Source: Erysipelotrichaceae bacterium (GTDB lineage: Bacteria; Bacillota_I; Bacilli_A; Erysipelotrichales; Erysipelotrichaceae). Taken from it: 39,125 nucleotides of DNA. The stretch covers positions 118,320 to 157,444 of the forward strand of contig JAFYHQ010000045.1 in the NCBI GenBank assembly GCA_017539105.1, in the 5' to 3' direction. This document shows, piece after piece, positions 8,055 through 14,746 of this stretch. Position 1 is the first letter of the stretch; each line of letters begins with the position of its first letter. The notes under the pieces are model-generated. The model worked only from the letters and a program-made list of their open reading frames with translations, made no database searches and was not told where the DNA came from. The translations under genes and the position numbers were made by a program.

Positions 8055-8726
8055 ATGGATAAAAAACTGATCATTTCCGCTTTCAGCAAGTTCTTTCTTG
8101 GCGTGATCCTGGTTGGAGCGCTTTTATTCGTTCCGGCCGGTACGCTTCAGTACAAGGAAGCCTGGCTTTTCCTGGCGGTACTGTTCATTCCGATGTTTAT
8201 CGTGGGAATTATCCTGATGTTCAAGGATCCGGATCTTTTAAGAAGCAGACTGAATGCCAAAGAAAAAGTGGGAACGCAAAAGAAGATCGTAGGATTCAGC
8301 GGGCTCATGTTTCTGGTTGCTTTCATTCTGGCGGGTCTGAATTGCCGTTTCGGCTGGAACAGTCTGCCTGAGGGCGTCATTTACGGAGCGGTCGCTGTTT
8401 TCCTGATCGCTTATCTCTTGTATGGGGAAGTGTTGAGAGAGAATTCTTATCTCTCCAGGACGATTGAAGTCCGGGAAGGGCAGACCGTGGTCGATACGGG
8501 ACTTTACGGCATCGTCCGTCATCCGATGTATATGGCAACGATCTTCCTCTTTTTGAGCATTCCTTTCATTCTCAACAGTTTGTATTCTTTCTTTGTGATG
8601 CTGCTGTATATTCCCGTCATCATCAAACGTCTGCTGAACGAAGAAGAATTTCTGAAGAAAGAACTGCCGGGTTATGAAGAATATATGCAGAAAGTGAAAT
8701 ACCGGATCATTCCGTTTATCTATTAA
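8055..8726 (+). CDS. Isoprenylcysteine carboxyl methyltransferase-like membrane protein
   Basis: A 223-aa integral membrane protein with about five hydrophobic segments (about 7-30, 34-55, 77-97, 105-125, 160-190). The C-terminal third carries the signature of the ICMT/PEMT superfamily: GLYGIVRHPMYMATI, then an EE pair in NEEEFLKKELPGYEEYM and RIIPFIY at the end. These residues bind S-adenosylmethionine at the membrane surface. Bacterial members methylate lipids or unknown acceptors; prenylated protein is an unlikely substrate here. The next gene begins 5 nt after the stop, so the two form an operon. Transcription is probably leaderless from the TATAAT at 8043. Confidence 0.82.
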   Translation: MDKKLIISAFSKFFLGVILVGALLFVPAGTLQYKEAWLFLAVLFIPMFIVGIILMFKDPDLLRSRLNAKEKVGTQKKIVGFSGLMFLVAFILAGLNCRFGWNSLPEGVIYGAVAVFLIAYLLYGEVLRENSYLSRTIEVREGQTVVDTGLYGIVRHPMYMATIFLFLSIPFILNSLYSFFVMLLYIPVIIKRLLNEEEFLKKELPGYEEYMQKVKYRIIPFIY

Positions 8727-8730
8727 GGCC

Positions 8731-9060
8731 ATGAAAATCAACGAGTATCAGAAACTGGCGATGAAGAGTCTGAATCCTGCTTTGAAGAAGGATGAGGTGC
8801 TTTTGAATGGCGTCATGGGGCTGTGCGGAGAGAGCGGGGAGGTCATCGATCTTCTGAAGAAGCATCTGTCCCAGGGCCATGAACTGGATGTGGAAAAGAT
8901 GGCGGAAGAACTGGGAGATGTGGCGTGGTATCTGGCGGAAACAGCTTATGCCTTGGACTATGACCTGGAAGAGATCCTGCAGAGGAATATCGATAAACTC
9001 AGCAAACGCTATCCGGATGGTTTTACGGTCGAAGATTCGATCCATCGCAAAGAGGATTGA
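8731..9060 (+). CDS. MazG-like nucleotide pyrophosphohydrolase
   Basis: A 109-aa all-alpha protein with the MazG/dUTPase metal-binding signature: GLCGESGEVIDLLKK (about 31-45) and KMAEELGDVAWYLAE (about 56-70), giving the ExxE...ExxD set that binds Mg2+. Single-domain members hydrolyse non-canonical or excess NTPs to NMP and pyrophosphate. SD AAGG lies just before the ATG, with a 4-nt gap to the upstream membrane gene. It ends just before the promoter of the T-box transcript. Confidence 0.88.
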   Translation: MKINEYQKLAMKSLNPALKKDEVLLNGVMGLCGESGEVIDLLKKHLSQGHELDVEKMAEELGDVAWYLAETAYALDYDLEEILQRNIDKLSKRYPDGFTVEDSIHRKED

Positions 9061-9083
9061 GAATAGATCGCGGCTCTTTCCGA

Positions 9084-9112
9084 TTGAAAGATATACCGAT
9101 TTGAGATAGAAT
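9084..9112 (+). promoter_or_regulatory. Sigma-A promoter of the T-box/permease transcript
   Basis: TTGAAA (9084-9089), a 17-nt spacer and TAGAAT (9107-9112). The predicted transcript start near 9119 sits at the beginning of the T-box leader. Confidence 0.8.
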
Positions 9113-9118
9113 AACAAT

Positions 9119-9330
9119 AAATACTTTGATATGGAACGTGGTCGGGAGAAAAGACAGAGAGATTGCATATGCTGAAAGCAGTCACAGATTCCTGATGAAT
9201 TCGCCATGGAGTAGATTGCTGAAAACATAGTAGGCTGATCCGGATTTCTCCGTTACGGAACAAGAGGTTATTGATAACGAAATAAGGTGGTAACACGGTG
9301 ATGTCGTCCTTTGGGATGACATTTTTGTTT
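9119..9330 (+). promoter_or_regulatory. T-box riboswitch, specifier read as UUC (phenylalanine)
   Basis: This leader RNA senses uncharged tRNA and prevents termination when the amino acid is scarce. The T-box sequence AAGGTGGTAACACGG (9284-9298) is a variant of the conserved AGGGTGGNACCGCG. The terminator follows directly (9301-9327). Stem I landmarks are AGAGAG (9156-9161), the small hairpin GCTGAAAGCAG (9171-9181) and GATGAA then TTC then GCC (9195-9205). The triplet after GAA (9200-9202, TTC) sits where the specifier lies in many Firmicute leaders, indicating tRNA-Phe. The stem III part is TCCGGATTTCTCCGTTACGG (9239-9258). Specifier assignment is by motif position, not by folding, so it is less certain than the T-box call. 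Confidence 0.9.
9301..9330 (+). terminator. T-box-controlled terminator
   Basis: Stem ATGTCGTCC / GGATGACAT (one G-U pair) with a 4-nt loop, then TTTTTGTTT. The 5' arm is next to the T-box sequence so that the antiterminator and terminator can compete. Confidence 0.9.
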
Positions 9331-9346
9331 ATAGGGGGATGCATAT

Positions 9347-10732
9347 ATGAAGAACGAAAACAAGATGGAAAAACGTTATGGCCTGCCGACAGCGCTGGCG
9401 ATGGTGATCGGTATCGTAATCGGTTCCGGAATCTTTTTCAAGGCGGTAAAGGTCCTGAAAGTGACCGGAGGAAACATGAAAGATGCGATGATCGTGATTG
9501 CGATCGTCGGTCTGATTTGTATGGTCTGTTCCTTGTTTTTTGCGAAGATGGGCAGGGAATATGCCAGCTGCAATGGTCTGGTAGATTACGCGGAAGCGAC
9601 TCTTGGCGAGAAATATGCCTATCTGATGGGCTGGTTCCTGGCGCTGTTCTATTATCCGATCATCGGCGCGACTTTGAGTTATATCGCCGCCAGCTATGTA
9701 TCCATGATGATCGGGGTCGAAATGTACGGGCAGACGACCACAGGCATCGCGGTCTTCTTCATGCTGACGCTGGCGACCGTCAATATGCTGGCTCCGAAAC
9801 TGGGAGGGAAACTGCAGGTCTCGACGACCGTCATCAAGCTGATTCCGCTGGTCCTGATGTCCATCGTCGGTCTGATTCTCGGTTTCGTCAACGGAAACAG
9901 TCTCAACGCCATAAACAGCATCGCGACATCGCTGCCTTCTTCCGGAAGCGGGATCTTCGCAGGTGTCTGTTCCTTTGCGTTTGCTTATGAAGGATGGATC
10001 TCGGCGACCGCCATCAATTCGGAACTGAAGAACCCGAAAAGAGATCTTCCGTTCGCTCTGATCATCGGAAGCATCTTCTGTACCGTTCTGTATATGTCCT
10101 ATGTGTTCTCGATGACGGCGACACTGTCGATCGAAGAGATCGTGGCAGCAGGAGACTATCTGCCGATCATCGCGTTCGGAAATGTCTTTGGGGAATTCGT
10201 AGCGAATATCATCCTTGTGTTTATCATCATCTCCTGCCTCGGAACGGCAAACGGCATGATCATGTGTACCTTAAGAGGCCTGTATGCATTGTCTGTCAGG
10301 GGACTCGGACCGAAACCGGAAACATTAGCGGAAGTCGACGATTCCACCGGCATGCCTTTGAAGTGCAGCATCATCGGGGTAGGACTGATGGGCTTCTGGC
10401 TCTTCCAGACATCCACGCTGTTCTTCCAGGGACCGTTGGCTTTCAATGGCACGGGAAATCCTGCCTGGCTTTTTGCCTGGGAAGCGGATGAGATCTGTAT
10501 CATCACCCTTTATGCGATGTATATTCCGATGTTCATTTATGTCATGATCCATCAGAAGTCATTCAGTGTGCTCTATCGCTTCATCCTGCCGTTTCTTTCG
10601 ATCCTGGCATCGCTGTTCATGTGCTATTCCAGCTATCTCAGCTATGGCATTCAGATCCTGTACTATCTGATCTTCTATGCGATCATGATGGGAATCGGTT
10701 TGATATTCATGAAACCGAAAAAGAAACAGTGA
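9347..10732 (+). CDS. APC-superfamily amino-acid permease, probably aromatic/phenylalanine-related
   Basis: A 461-aa membrane transporter with about twelve segments. The first helix has the unwound-helix signature IGIVIGSGIFF (about residues 21-31) used for amino-acid binding throughout the APC superfamily. A second conserved region, FAFAYEGWISATAINSELKNPKRDLP, follows near residue 210. Overall it is closest to LAT/SteT-type exchangers or permeases. The T-box leader, with a UUC specifier as I read it, suggests import or exchange of phenylalanine or a related amino acid; this is inferred from regulation only. SD AGGGGG (9333-9338) is 8 nt from the ATG. A short gap separates it from the next, separately promoted gene. 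Confidence 0.9.
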   Translation: MKNENKMEKRYGLPTALAMVIGIVIGSGIFFKAVKVLKVTGGNMKDAMIVIAIVGLICMVCSLFFAKMGREYASCNGLVDYAEATLGEKYAYLMGWFLALFYYPIIGATLSYIAASYVSMMIGVEMYGQTTTGIAVFFMLTLATVNMLAPKLGGKLQVSTTVIKLIPLVLMSIVGLILGFVNGNSLNAINSIATSLPSSGSGIFAGVCSFAFAYEGWISATAINSELKNPKRDLPFALIIGSIFCTVLYMSYVFSMTATLSIEEIVAAGDYLPIIAFGNVFGEFVANIILVFIIISCLGTANGMIMCTLRGLYALSVRGLGPKPETLAEVDDSTGMPLKCSIIGVGLMGFWLFQTSTLFFQGPLAFNGTGNPAWLFAWEADEICIITLYAMYIPMFIYVMIHQKSFSVLYRFILPFLSILASLFMCYSSYLSYGIQILYYLIFYAIMMGIGLIFMKPKKKQ

Positions 10733-10774
10733 TGTGCTATCATTGATATGGAAACTGATTAGGAGGGAAGAAAG

Positions 10775-11401
10775 ATGGAATCTACCGAACTGACGGTAAA
10801 GCTGATCGTTCTGTTCGTTCCGGGCATCATCGGAACATTTATCTATGAGATATGTCAGAACAGGACCGATATGAGCAATCGGGATTTTATTATCAATGTC
10901 GTTTTAAACGCATTTGCGTCCTATTCCATCACATATGTGATTTTTAAGCTACTTCTGGGAGAAGGCACTTCTTTTCTTGATGCATTGCTGGATTCCAGCG
11001 TGAAAATCAGCATGACGGAGATCATGACAGCGAGCATATTGTCGATCGCTTTGGGTTTCTTTGAGTCGCAGCTTGTCAGGACGACGATGAAGGTCAACAG
11101 GAAGCGTAACGAGAGAAACAAACGGGTACGTCTTTCTGTATGGGATGATCTGTTTGATGAAAACGACGGATACGATGGCCATGTGAAGATCGTGCTGAAT
11201 GATCAGGGAATCGTCTATGACGGCTTTGTCGGCAAGCATTCGGCGTCCATATTGAATAAAAAAGAAATATATCTGAAGGATGTCGTGAAGTATGATTTGA
11301 AAACAGGAGAAGAACTTGCGCGTATCGGAGGGACTTATCTGCAGATCCGTGACGATGAAGATGTGATCATGGAGATGATCAGGGAGGATCAGAATGGCTA
11401 G
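10775..11401 (+). CDS. Membrane protein of unknown function with cytoplasmic C-terminal domain (DUF6338-like?)
   Basis: A 208-aa protein with three probable membrane helices in the first half (about 7-25, 40-62, 85-105), a strongly basic loop (KVNRKRNERNKRVRLS, about 110-125) and an acidic/hydrophobic C-terminal domain rich in beta-strand (VKIVLNDQGIVYDGFVG...). The layout recalls DUF6338-type proteins, but I am not sure of the family. The SD is strong (AGGAGGG), and a possible extended -10 (TGCTATCAT, about 10735-10743) lies upstream. Its end overlaps the start of the tyrosine phosphatase gene by 8 nt, so the two products are made together and may act on one membrane process. Confidence 0.6.
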   Translation: MESTELTVKLIVLFVPGIIGTFIYEICQNRTDMSNRDFIINVVLNAFASYSITYVIFKLLLGEGTSFLDALLDSSVKISMTEIMTASILSIALGFFESQLVRTTMKVNRKRNERNKRVRLSVWDDLFDENDGYDGHVKIVLNDQGIVYDGFVGKHSASILNKKEIYLKDVVKYDLKTGEELARIGGTYLQIRDDEDVIMEMIREDQNG

Positions 11402-11798
11402 AAAGATACTGTTTGTGTGCTGGGGGAATATCTGCCGCAGTCCGATGGCAGAATATATTCTGAAAAGCCTGAACAAGGACATCGAATGCGAATCCAGAGC
11501 GATTTCCAACGAAGAGCAATACAATGATATATATCCTCCGGCAAAAGTCTGTCTGCGTAAGCACGGAATTCCTTTTGAAAAGCATTATGCAAAGAAGATC
11601 ACGCAGGAAGATTATGAAAAATTCGATGAGATCTATGTCATGGATGAACTGAATATGAACAGCATCCTTAAAATCATAGATGATCATGATCATAAAATAA
11701 AATATTTAATAAATAAAGATATAGAAGATCCCTGGTGGACCGGACAGTACGATAAAGTCTACGATGAGATCTATGAAGGAATCTTACAGATATTGTAA
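11394..11798 (+). CDS. Low-molecular-weight protein tyrosine phosphatase
   Basis: A 134-aa phosphatase with the complete active-site loop CWGNICRS (Cys9, Arg15, Ser16) and the general-acid Asp112 in EDPWWTG. Bacterial LMW-PTPs dephosphorylate tyrosine kinases and their substrates, often in capsule or envelope control; arsenate reductases share the fold, but the DPW loop favours phosphatase. SD GGGAGG lies inside the end of the preceding membrane gene, which it overlaps by 8 nt. No tyrosine kinase is encoded nearby. The last codons form one arm of a terminator. Confidence 0.92.
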   Translation: MARKILFVCWGNICRSPMAEYILKSLNKDIECESRAISNEEQYNDIYPPAKVCLRKHGIPFEKHYAKKITQEDYEKFDEIYVMDELNMNSILKIIDDHDHKIKYLINKDIEDPWWTGQYDKVYDEIYEGILQIL

Positions 11799-11806
11799 GA
11801 TTTTTT
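11780..11806 (+). terminator. Intrinsic terminator overlapping the phosphatase stop codon
   Basis: Perfect 9-bp stem AATCTTACA (11780-11788) / TGTAAGATT (11794-11802), 5-nt loop, then TTTT. The TAA stop (11796-11798) is within the 3' arm. Confidence 0.85.
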
Positions 11807-11816
11807 AATTTAGATA

Positions 11817-11845
11817 TTGACAGTCATATGAACCTCTGATATAAT
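11817..11845 (+). promoter_or_regulatory. Perfect consensus sigma-A promoter of the SPFH operon
   Basis: TTGACA (11817-11822), 17-nt spacer, TATAAT (11840-11845), with TGA directly before the -10. All twelve hexamer bases match consensus with optimal spacing, the strongest-looking promoter in the window; constitutive high expression is inferred. Confidence 0.9.
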
Positions 11846-11887
11846 CAAATTACCATGAAGGAGTGAAAAGCTTCGATTGGTTGATAA

Positions 11888-11910
11888 AAATCATTAGATA
11901 TTAATGATTT
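11888..11910 (+). promoter_or_regulatory. Hairpin in the 5' leader of the SPFH operon
   Basis: Perfect 9-bp inverted repeat AAATCATTA / TAATGATTT with a 5-nt loop lies in the roughly 95-nt leader between promoter and SD (AGGAGG, 11931-11936). It has no T-tract, so it is not a terminator; it could be an operator or an mRNA-stability element. The leader also holds the minimal ORF ATG AAG GAG TGA (11854-11865). Confidence 0.5.
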
Positions 11911-11945
11911 GGTTCATTGAAAATCTATTTAGGAGGTAACAGAAG

Positions 11946-12746
11946 ATGAAGAATATCAATCTCAATTTTAATTTCAAGAGATTATTCGTCGTCATCGCAG
12001 CCTTCGCTCTGGTGATGACGATTGTCACGGCTTCGACGGTGAAAGTCGAGGCAGGTCATACCGGGGTAGTTCTTACCTTAGGTAAAGTCGAAGAAACGGT
12101 TTTACAGGAAGGCATGCATCTGAAGATTCCCTTCGTACAGGAAGTCGTGCAGATCGACAATCGTATCGTAAAGCTGGAAGTCGAAACAGAGGCCTTCTCC
12201 AAAGACTTGCAGACGGTGGATACGACGCTGGCGATCAACTATCGTATCGATGCGAACAAGAGCTACAGCGTCTACAAGAACATCGGTTCGAACTATGAAG
12301 ATGTCCTGATCGTTCCGGCAGTCAACGAGGTCCTGAAAGCCATTACTTCCCGTTATACGGCAGAAGAAAGTGTCAGCAACCGTGCGTTGATTTCCGACGG
12401 ACTGGTCGAAGGGCTCAACAAGAAGCTCAATGCTTCCGGATTATATGTAACGGATGTCAATATCATCGACTTCGACTTCTCGGAGGCCTTCATTCAGGCG
12501 ATCGAAGAGAAACAAGTCGCCCAGCAGATGCTGCTGAAAGCGGAAACCGAGAAACAGACAGCGATCACGAATGCGGAAGCGCAGGCAGAAGCGATTAAAA
12601 TCAAAGCAGAAGCCGAAGCGGAAGCAAACCGTGTACTGGCAGAGTCCCTTACCGCTGAGATCATCGAATACAACAAGATCCAGAAGTGGAACGGACAGCT
12701 GCCTCAGGTCACAGGAAGCAATGCTTCCATCATCGACCTGGACTAA
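11946..12746 (+). CDS. SPFH/Band 7 (prohibitin-like) membrane protein
   Basis: A 266-aa protein with one N-terminal membrane anchor (about 12-30) followed directly by the SPFH domain. The start of the domain reads VEAGHTGVVLTLGKVEETVLQ and the core NRIVKLEVETEAFSKDLQTV. A C-terminal Ala/Glu-rich coiled coil spans about residues 185-240 and ends in a short tail. Such proteins form large membrane-bound rings that organise membrane domains and can hold proteases. The layout is that of bacterial prohibitin homologues rather than flotillins. SD AGGAGG is optimal, 9 nt from the ATG. It is the first gene of a five-gene unit under the perfect promoter at 11817; the next gene's SD overlaps its stop codon. 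Confidence 0.92.
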   Translation: MKNINLNFNFKRLFVVIAAFALVMTIVTASTVKVEAGHTGVVLTLGKVEETVLQEGMHLKIPFVQEVVQIDNRIVKLEVETEAFSKDLQTVDTTLAINYRIDANKSYSVYKNIGSNYEDVLIVPAVNEVLKAITSRYTAEESVSNRALISDGLVEGLNKKLNASGLYVTDVNIIDFDFSEAFIQAIEEKQVAQQMLLKAETEKQTAITNAEAQAEAIKIKAEAEAEANRVLAESLTAEIIEYNKIQKWNGQLPQVTGSNASIIDLD

Positions 12747-12758
12747 GGAGGTGCAAAA

Positions 12759-12902
12759 ATGATCACATTATTTGTATTGCTTATGATGATTATCGGATTC
12801 GTCTTTGGATTGTTCGGTCTGATCATCAGACTCGGACTGGCATTGCTGCCTTATATCCTTTTGTATCAGTTGTTCAGAAGCTTTGTTTATAGAAGATACT
12901 AA
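12759..12902 (+). CDS. 47-aa membrane peptide of the SPFH operon
   Basis: A short gene with an excellent SD (AAGGAGG, 12745-12751) overlapping the SPFH stop codon. The product starts MITLFVLLMMIIGFVFGLFG, with hydrophobic residues spanning about 3-38, and ends in a basic/aromatic tail (FRSFVYRRY). It probably spans the membrane once or twice. No family is recognised. The glycine-spaced hydrophobic stretch and its place next to an SPFH gene suggest a membrane partner or inhibitor of the ring complex; this is inference. Confidence 0.75.
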   Translation: MITLFVLLMMIIGFVFGLFGLIIRLGLALLPYILLYQLFRSFVYRRY

Positions 12903-12906
12903 GAAA

Positions 12907-13416
12907 ATGAAATACTATCTGAAAGAAAACTTCCGTTTCCTGTATGCAGACGGACAGTTGTATGACGAAAACGATAATGTAGCATATTACTACGAAAACA
13001 AGACCCTGATGTATCCGAAAATCGGATTATACAAGGGCGACAAGATGATAGGTTTCGTCAAGAAGAACTTTACCTGGTTCTTAAGACAGTATGATTTATT
13101 CCTGGATGACGAGTTCGTTGGCTCCCTGGATCAGAAATTTACCTGGTTCAGGAGCCAGCTGGACCTGTCAGACCTGGGTTGGACGATCGAAGGAGATCTC
13201 TTCGACTGGCATTATGAGATCTATGATGAAGAAGGTTTCCTCATCGCCCGTGTCGATCAGGAACTGTTCCGATTGACGCAGCGATTCTACATCGATATCT
13301 ATGACGATGAAAAGGAAGAACTGATCATCCTGCTGGTAATAGCGCTGAATCAGTTCGACAAAGACCGTGCAGCTGCCGCAAGCGCAGCTTCAAGTTCTGC
13401 GCATAGCAGCCATTAA
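12907..13416 (+). CDS. LURP-one-related (tubby-like fold) protein
   Basis: A soluble protein of 169 aa counted from ATG 12907. Its repeated aromatic beta-strands (IGLYKGDKMIGFVKKNFTWF, then GSLDQKFTWFRSQLDL, then a third pair with ARVDQELFRLTQRFYID) match the LURP-one-related/YxjI fold, a tubby-like barrel around a central helix. The C-terminal helix carries VIALNQFDKDRAAA, followed by a low-complexity Ala/Ser/His tail. Bacterial members have no known biochemical role; a membrane-phospholipid or scramblase-like function has been proposed for the fold. I chose ATG 12907 over the upstream TTG at 12883 because the latter lies inside the 47-aa gene; the SD is weak, so translation probably couples to that gene. 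Confidence 0.75.
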   Translation: MKYYLKENFRFLYADGQLYDENDNVAYYYENKTLMYPKIGLYKGDKMIGFVKKNFTWFLRQYDLFLDDEFVGSLDQKFTWFRSQLDLSDLGWTIEGDLFDWHYEIYDEEGFLIARVDQELFRLTQRFYIDIYDDEKEELIILLVIALNQFDKDRAAAASAASSSAHSSH

Positions 13417-13424
13417 GGAGAAAT

Positions 13425-13973
13425 ATGATAGGGGATACGATACCGGGAACGACGATTGATTTTACGGAATACGATCAGACGATCGCTTATATCAGGCAGA
13501 TGATCGATTTCACAGGCGGATTGAGCCTGGGACAGGTCTGTAAGCTGACAGGGCTTCCTGAAACCAGCATTCAGAACTGGGTCAAACGGGGATATGTGCC
13601 GCATCCGGAACGGAAACACTACTATGAGAGGCATATGTCGAGAATATTGCTGATCTCTGCATTGAAAGATTCGATGAATATTGAAGATATCGGGGAACTG
13701 ATGGTCCTGATCAATGGCGATGCGGATGACGAGTCGGATGATATCGTTTCGGAAACGGAACTGTATCGCTATCTCTGCGAAGCGATCAAAGGTCTGGATG
13801 TCGAAGCGTTTGCGGAGAATCAGATCGAATATCGCATCAAAGCGATCCTGGCAGAGGAAAAAGCGAATGCCGAAAAGCTGTCGATGGCCCTGAAAGTGAT
13901 GGTTTATGCCTATATTTCAGGAGCCTGCTTCCGCAGATCGGACCGCTATCTGCAGGAACTGAAGAAAATGTAG
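13425..13973 (+). CDS. DUF1836 family putative regulator with MerR-like helix-turn-helix
   Basis: A 182-aa protein. The central part (about 33-65) reads as a MerR-type winged HTH: SLGQVCKLTGLPETSIQNWV then RGYVPHPERKHYY. The helices after it (SRILLISALKDSMNIEDIGELMVLIN) are the DUF1836 hallmark. The last third is helical and may dimerise. SD AAGGAG is strong, 8 nt after the LURP-one gene. As the only DNA-binding protein of this operon it may autoregulate it; the inverted repeat at 11888-11910 is a candidate target. Effector unknown. Confidence 0.8.
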   Translation: MIGDTIPGTTIDFTEYDQTIAYIRQMIDFTGGLSLGQVCKLTGLPETSIQNWVKRGYVPHPERKHYYERHMSRILLISALKDSMNIEDIGELMVLINGDADDESDDIVSETELYRYLCEAIKGLDVEAFAENQIEYRIKAILAEEKANAEKLSMALKVMVYAYISGACFRRSDRYLQELKKM

Positions 13974-13985
13974 GAGGTATAAAGC

Positions 13986-14183
13986 ATGTTCATGTTTTTA
14001 CTGGTAATGTATGTATTGTACAGAATGATGTTCAGATATCCTTACGGACGCTACATGTATCGTCCGCTGCCTCGTCCGATGTTCATGTTCGGACCGTATC
14101 TGAGAGGCCCAAGACCGATGGGTCCGGGACGCGGCCCGATGGGCCCTGGTTTCCATGGCCCGCATCACGGACACAGATTCTAA
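13986..14183 (+). CDS. 65-aa membrane peptide with Pro/Gly/His-rich tail
   Basis: Begins MFMFLLVMYVLYRMMFRY, a short hydrophobic membrane segment, followed by a Tyr/Arg/Pro-rich linker and a repeat-like tail (RGPRPMGPGRGPMGPG, then FHGPHHGHRF). SD AGGAGG is excellent, and the gap to the DUF1836 gene is 12 nt. No family is recognised. The His-rich end could bind metal and the GP repeats suggest an extended surface for protein contacts; both are inference. It is the last gene before the terminator at 14207. Confidence 0.75.
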   Translation: MFMFLLVMYVLYRMMFRYPYGRYMYRPLPRPMFMFGPYLRGPRPMGPGRGPMGPGFHGPHHGHRF

Positions 14184-14206
14184 GCATAAAGCGTATCTGA
14201 AGCAAG

Positions 14207-14230
14207 AGCCTTTCTTAGGGAAGGCTTTTT
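14207..14230 (+). terminator. Intrinsic terminator of the SPFH operon
   Basis: Stem AGCCTTTC / GGAAGGCT (one G-U pair), loop TTAG, then TTTT. Confidence 0.88.
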
Positions 14231-14233
14231 GAA

Positions 14234-14242
14234 TGTTATAAT
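14234..14242 (+). promoter_or_regulatory. Extended -10 promoter, leaderless
   Basis: TGTTATAAT (14234-14242) immediately follows the upstream terminator and stands exactly 6 nt before the ATG at 14249. No -35 is possible outside the terminator stem and there is no SD. Confidence 0.65.
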
Positions 14243-14248
14243 GATTAT

Positions 14249-14716
14249 ATGGGTTTCTTTGATTTCATCAGGGAGAAGAAGGTTTATGAGGGGGAGATCG
14301 TGGATCTCAGGGAACGCTACAGAGTCTCGGCGAAACAGGCATATGACGGCGTAGCGACGGTTTATTATGAGATCCTGCGGCATGAGGATAAGCACAGAGT
14401 CGGAACGATCGATCTGAGGCTTTCTGCCGAGGGAGACATGTATTATTACGGGAATGTAGGATACAACGTGCAGAAGGAAGAACGCGGAAACAGTTACGCT
14501 TATTACGCCTGCAAAGTGCTTTTCCGTATCGCCAAGGAAGAATTCGGGATGAAAGAACTGATCATTACGTGTTCCCCGGAGAATGAAGCTTCCTACAAGA
14601 CGCTGATGAAACTCAACGGCGAACTGCTGGAACTGGTAGAAGTTCCTTCCAGACATCTCTTGTATACTCTGGGAGAAAAGACAAAATATATTTTCCGTTA
14701 CAGGATAGACTTGTAG
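14249..14716 (+). CDS. GNAT-fold acetyltransferase
   Basis: A 155-aa protein with an N-terminal strand region (YRVSAKQAYDGVATVYYEI) and a recognisable GNAT core: GNVGYNVQKEERGNSYAYYA (about 71-90, strand 4 and the CoA-binding loop), a long helix, then IITCSPENEASYKTLMKLNG, a common acetyltransferase motif. The CoA loop (KEERGNSYA) is close to the usual R-G-x-G/A form. The substrate is unknown. No SD; probably leaderless. The mntP start follows 30 nt later. Confidence 0.82.
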   Translation: MGFFDFIREKKVYEGEIVDLRERYRVSAKQAYDGVATVYYEILRHEDKHRVGTIDLRLSAEGDMYYYGNVGYNVQKEERGNSYAYYACKVLFRIAKEEFGMKELIITCSPENEASYKTLMKLNGELLELVEVPSRHLLYTLGEKTKYIFRYRIDL

Positions 14717-14746
14717 ATAAATATATTTGTGATAAGGTAGATATGT

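Noticed and set aside
9298-9990. 230-aa open frame overlapping the permease
   Set aside because: It starts inside the T-box terminator and has low-complexity Arg/Asp-rich composition; it is a frame-shadow of the clear APC permease.
12883-12906. Upstream TTG start for the LURP-one-like gene
   Set aside because: It would overlap the 47-aa gene and has no SD; ATG 12907 gives the expected domain start.
14717-14746. yybP-ykoY manganese riboswitch before mntP
   Set aside because: Only 30 nt lie between the genes, too short for the element; no motif seen.
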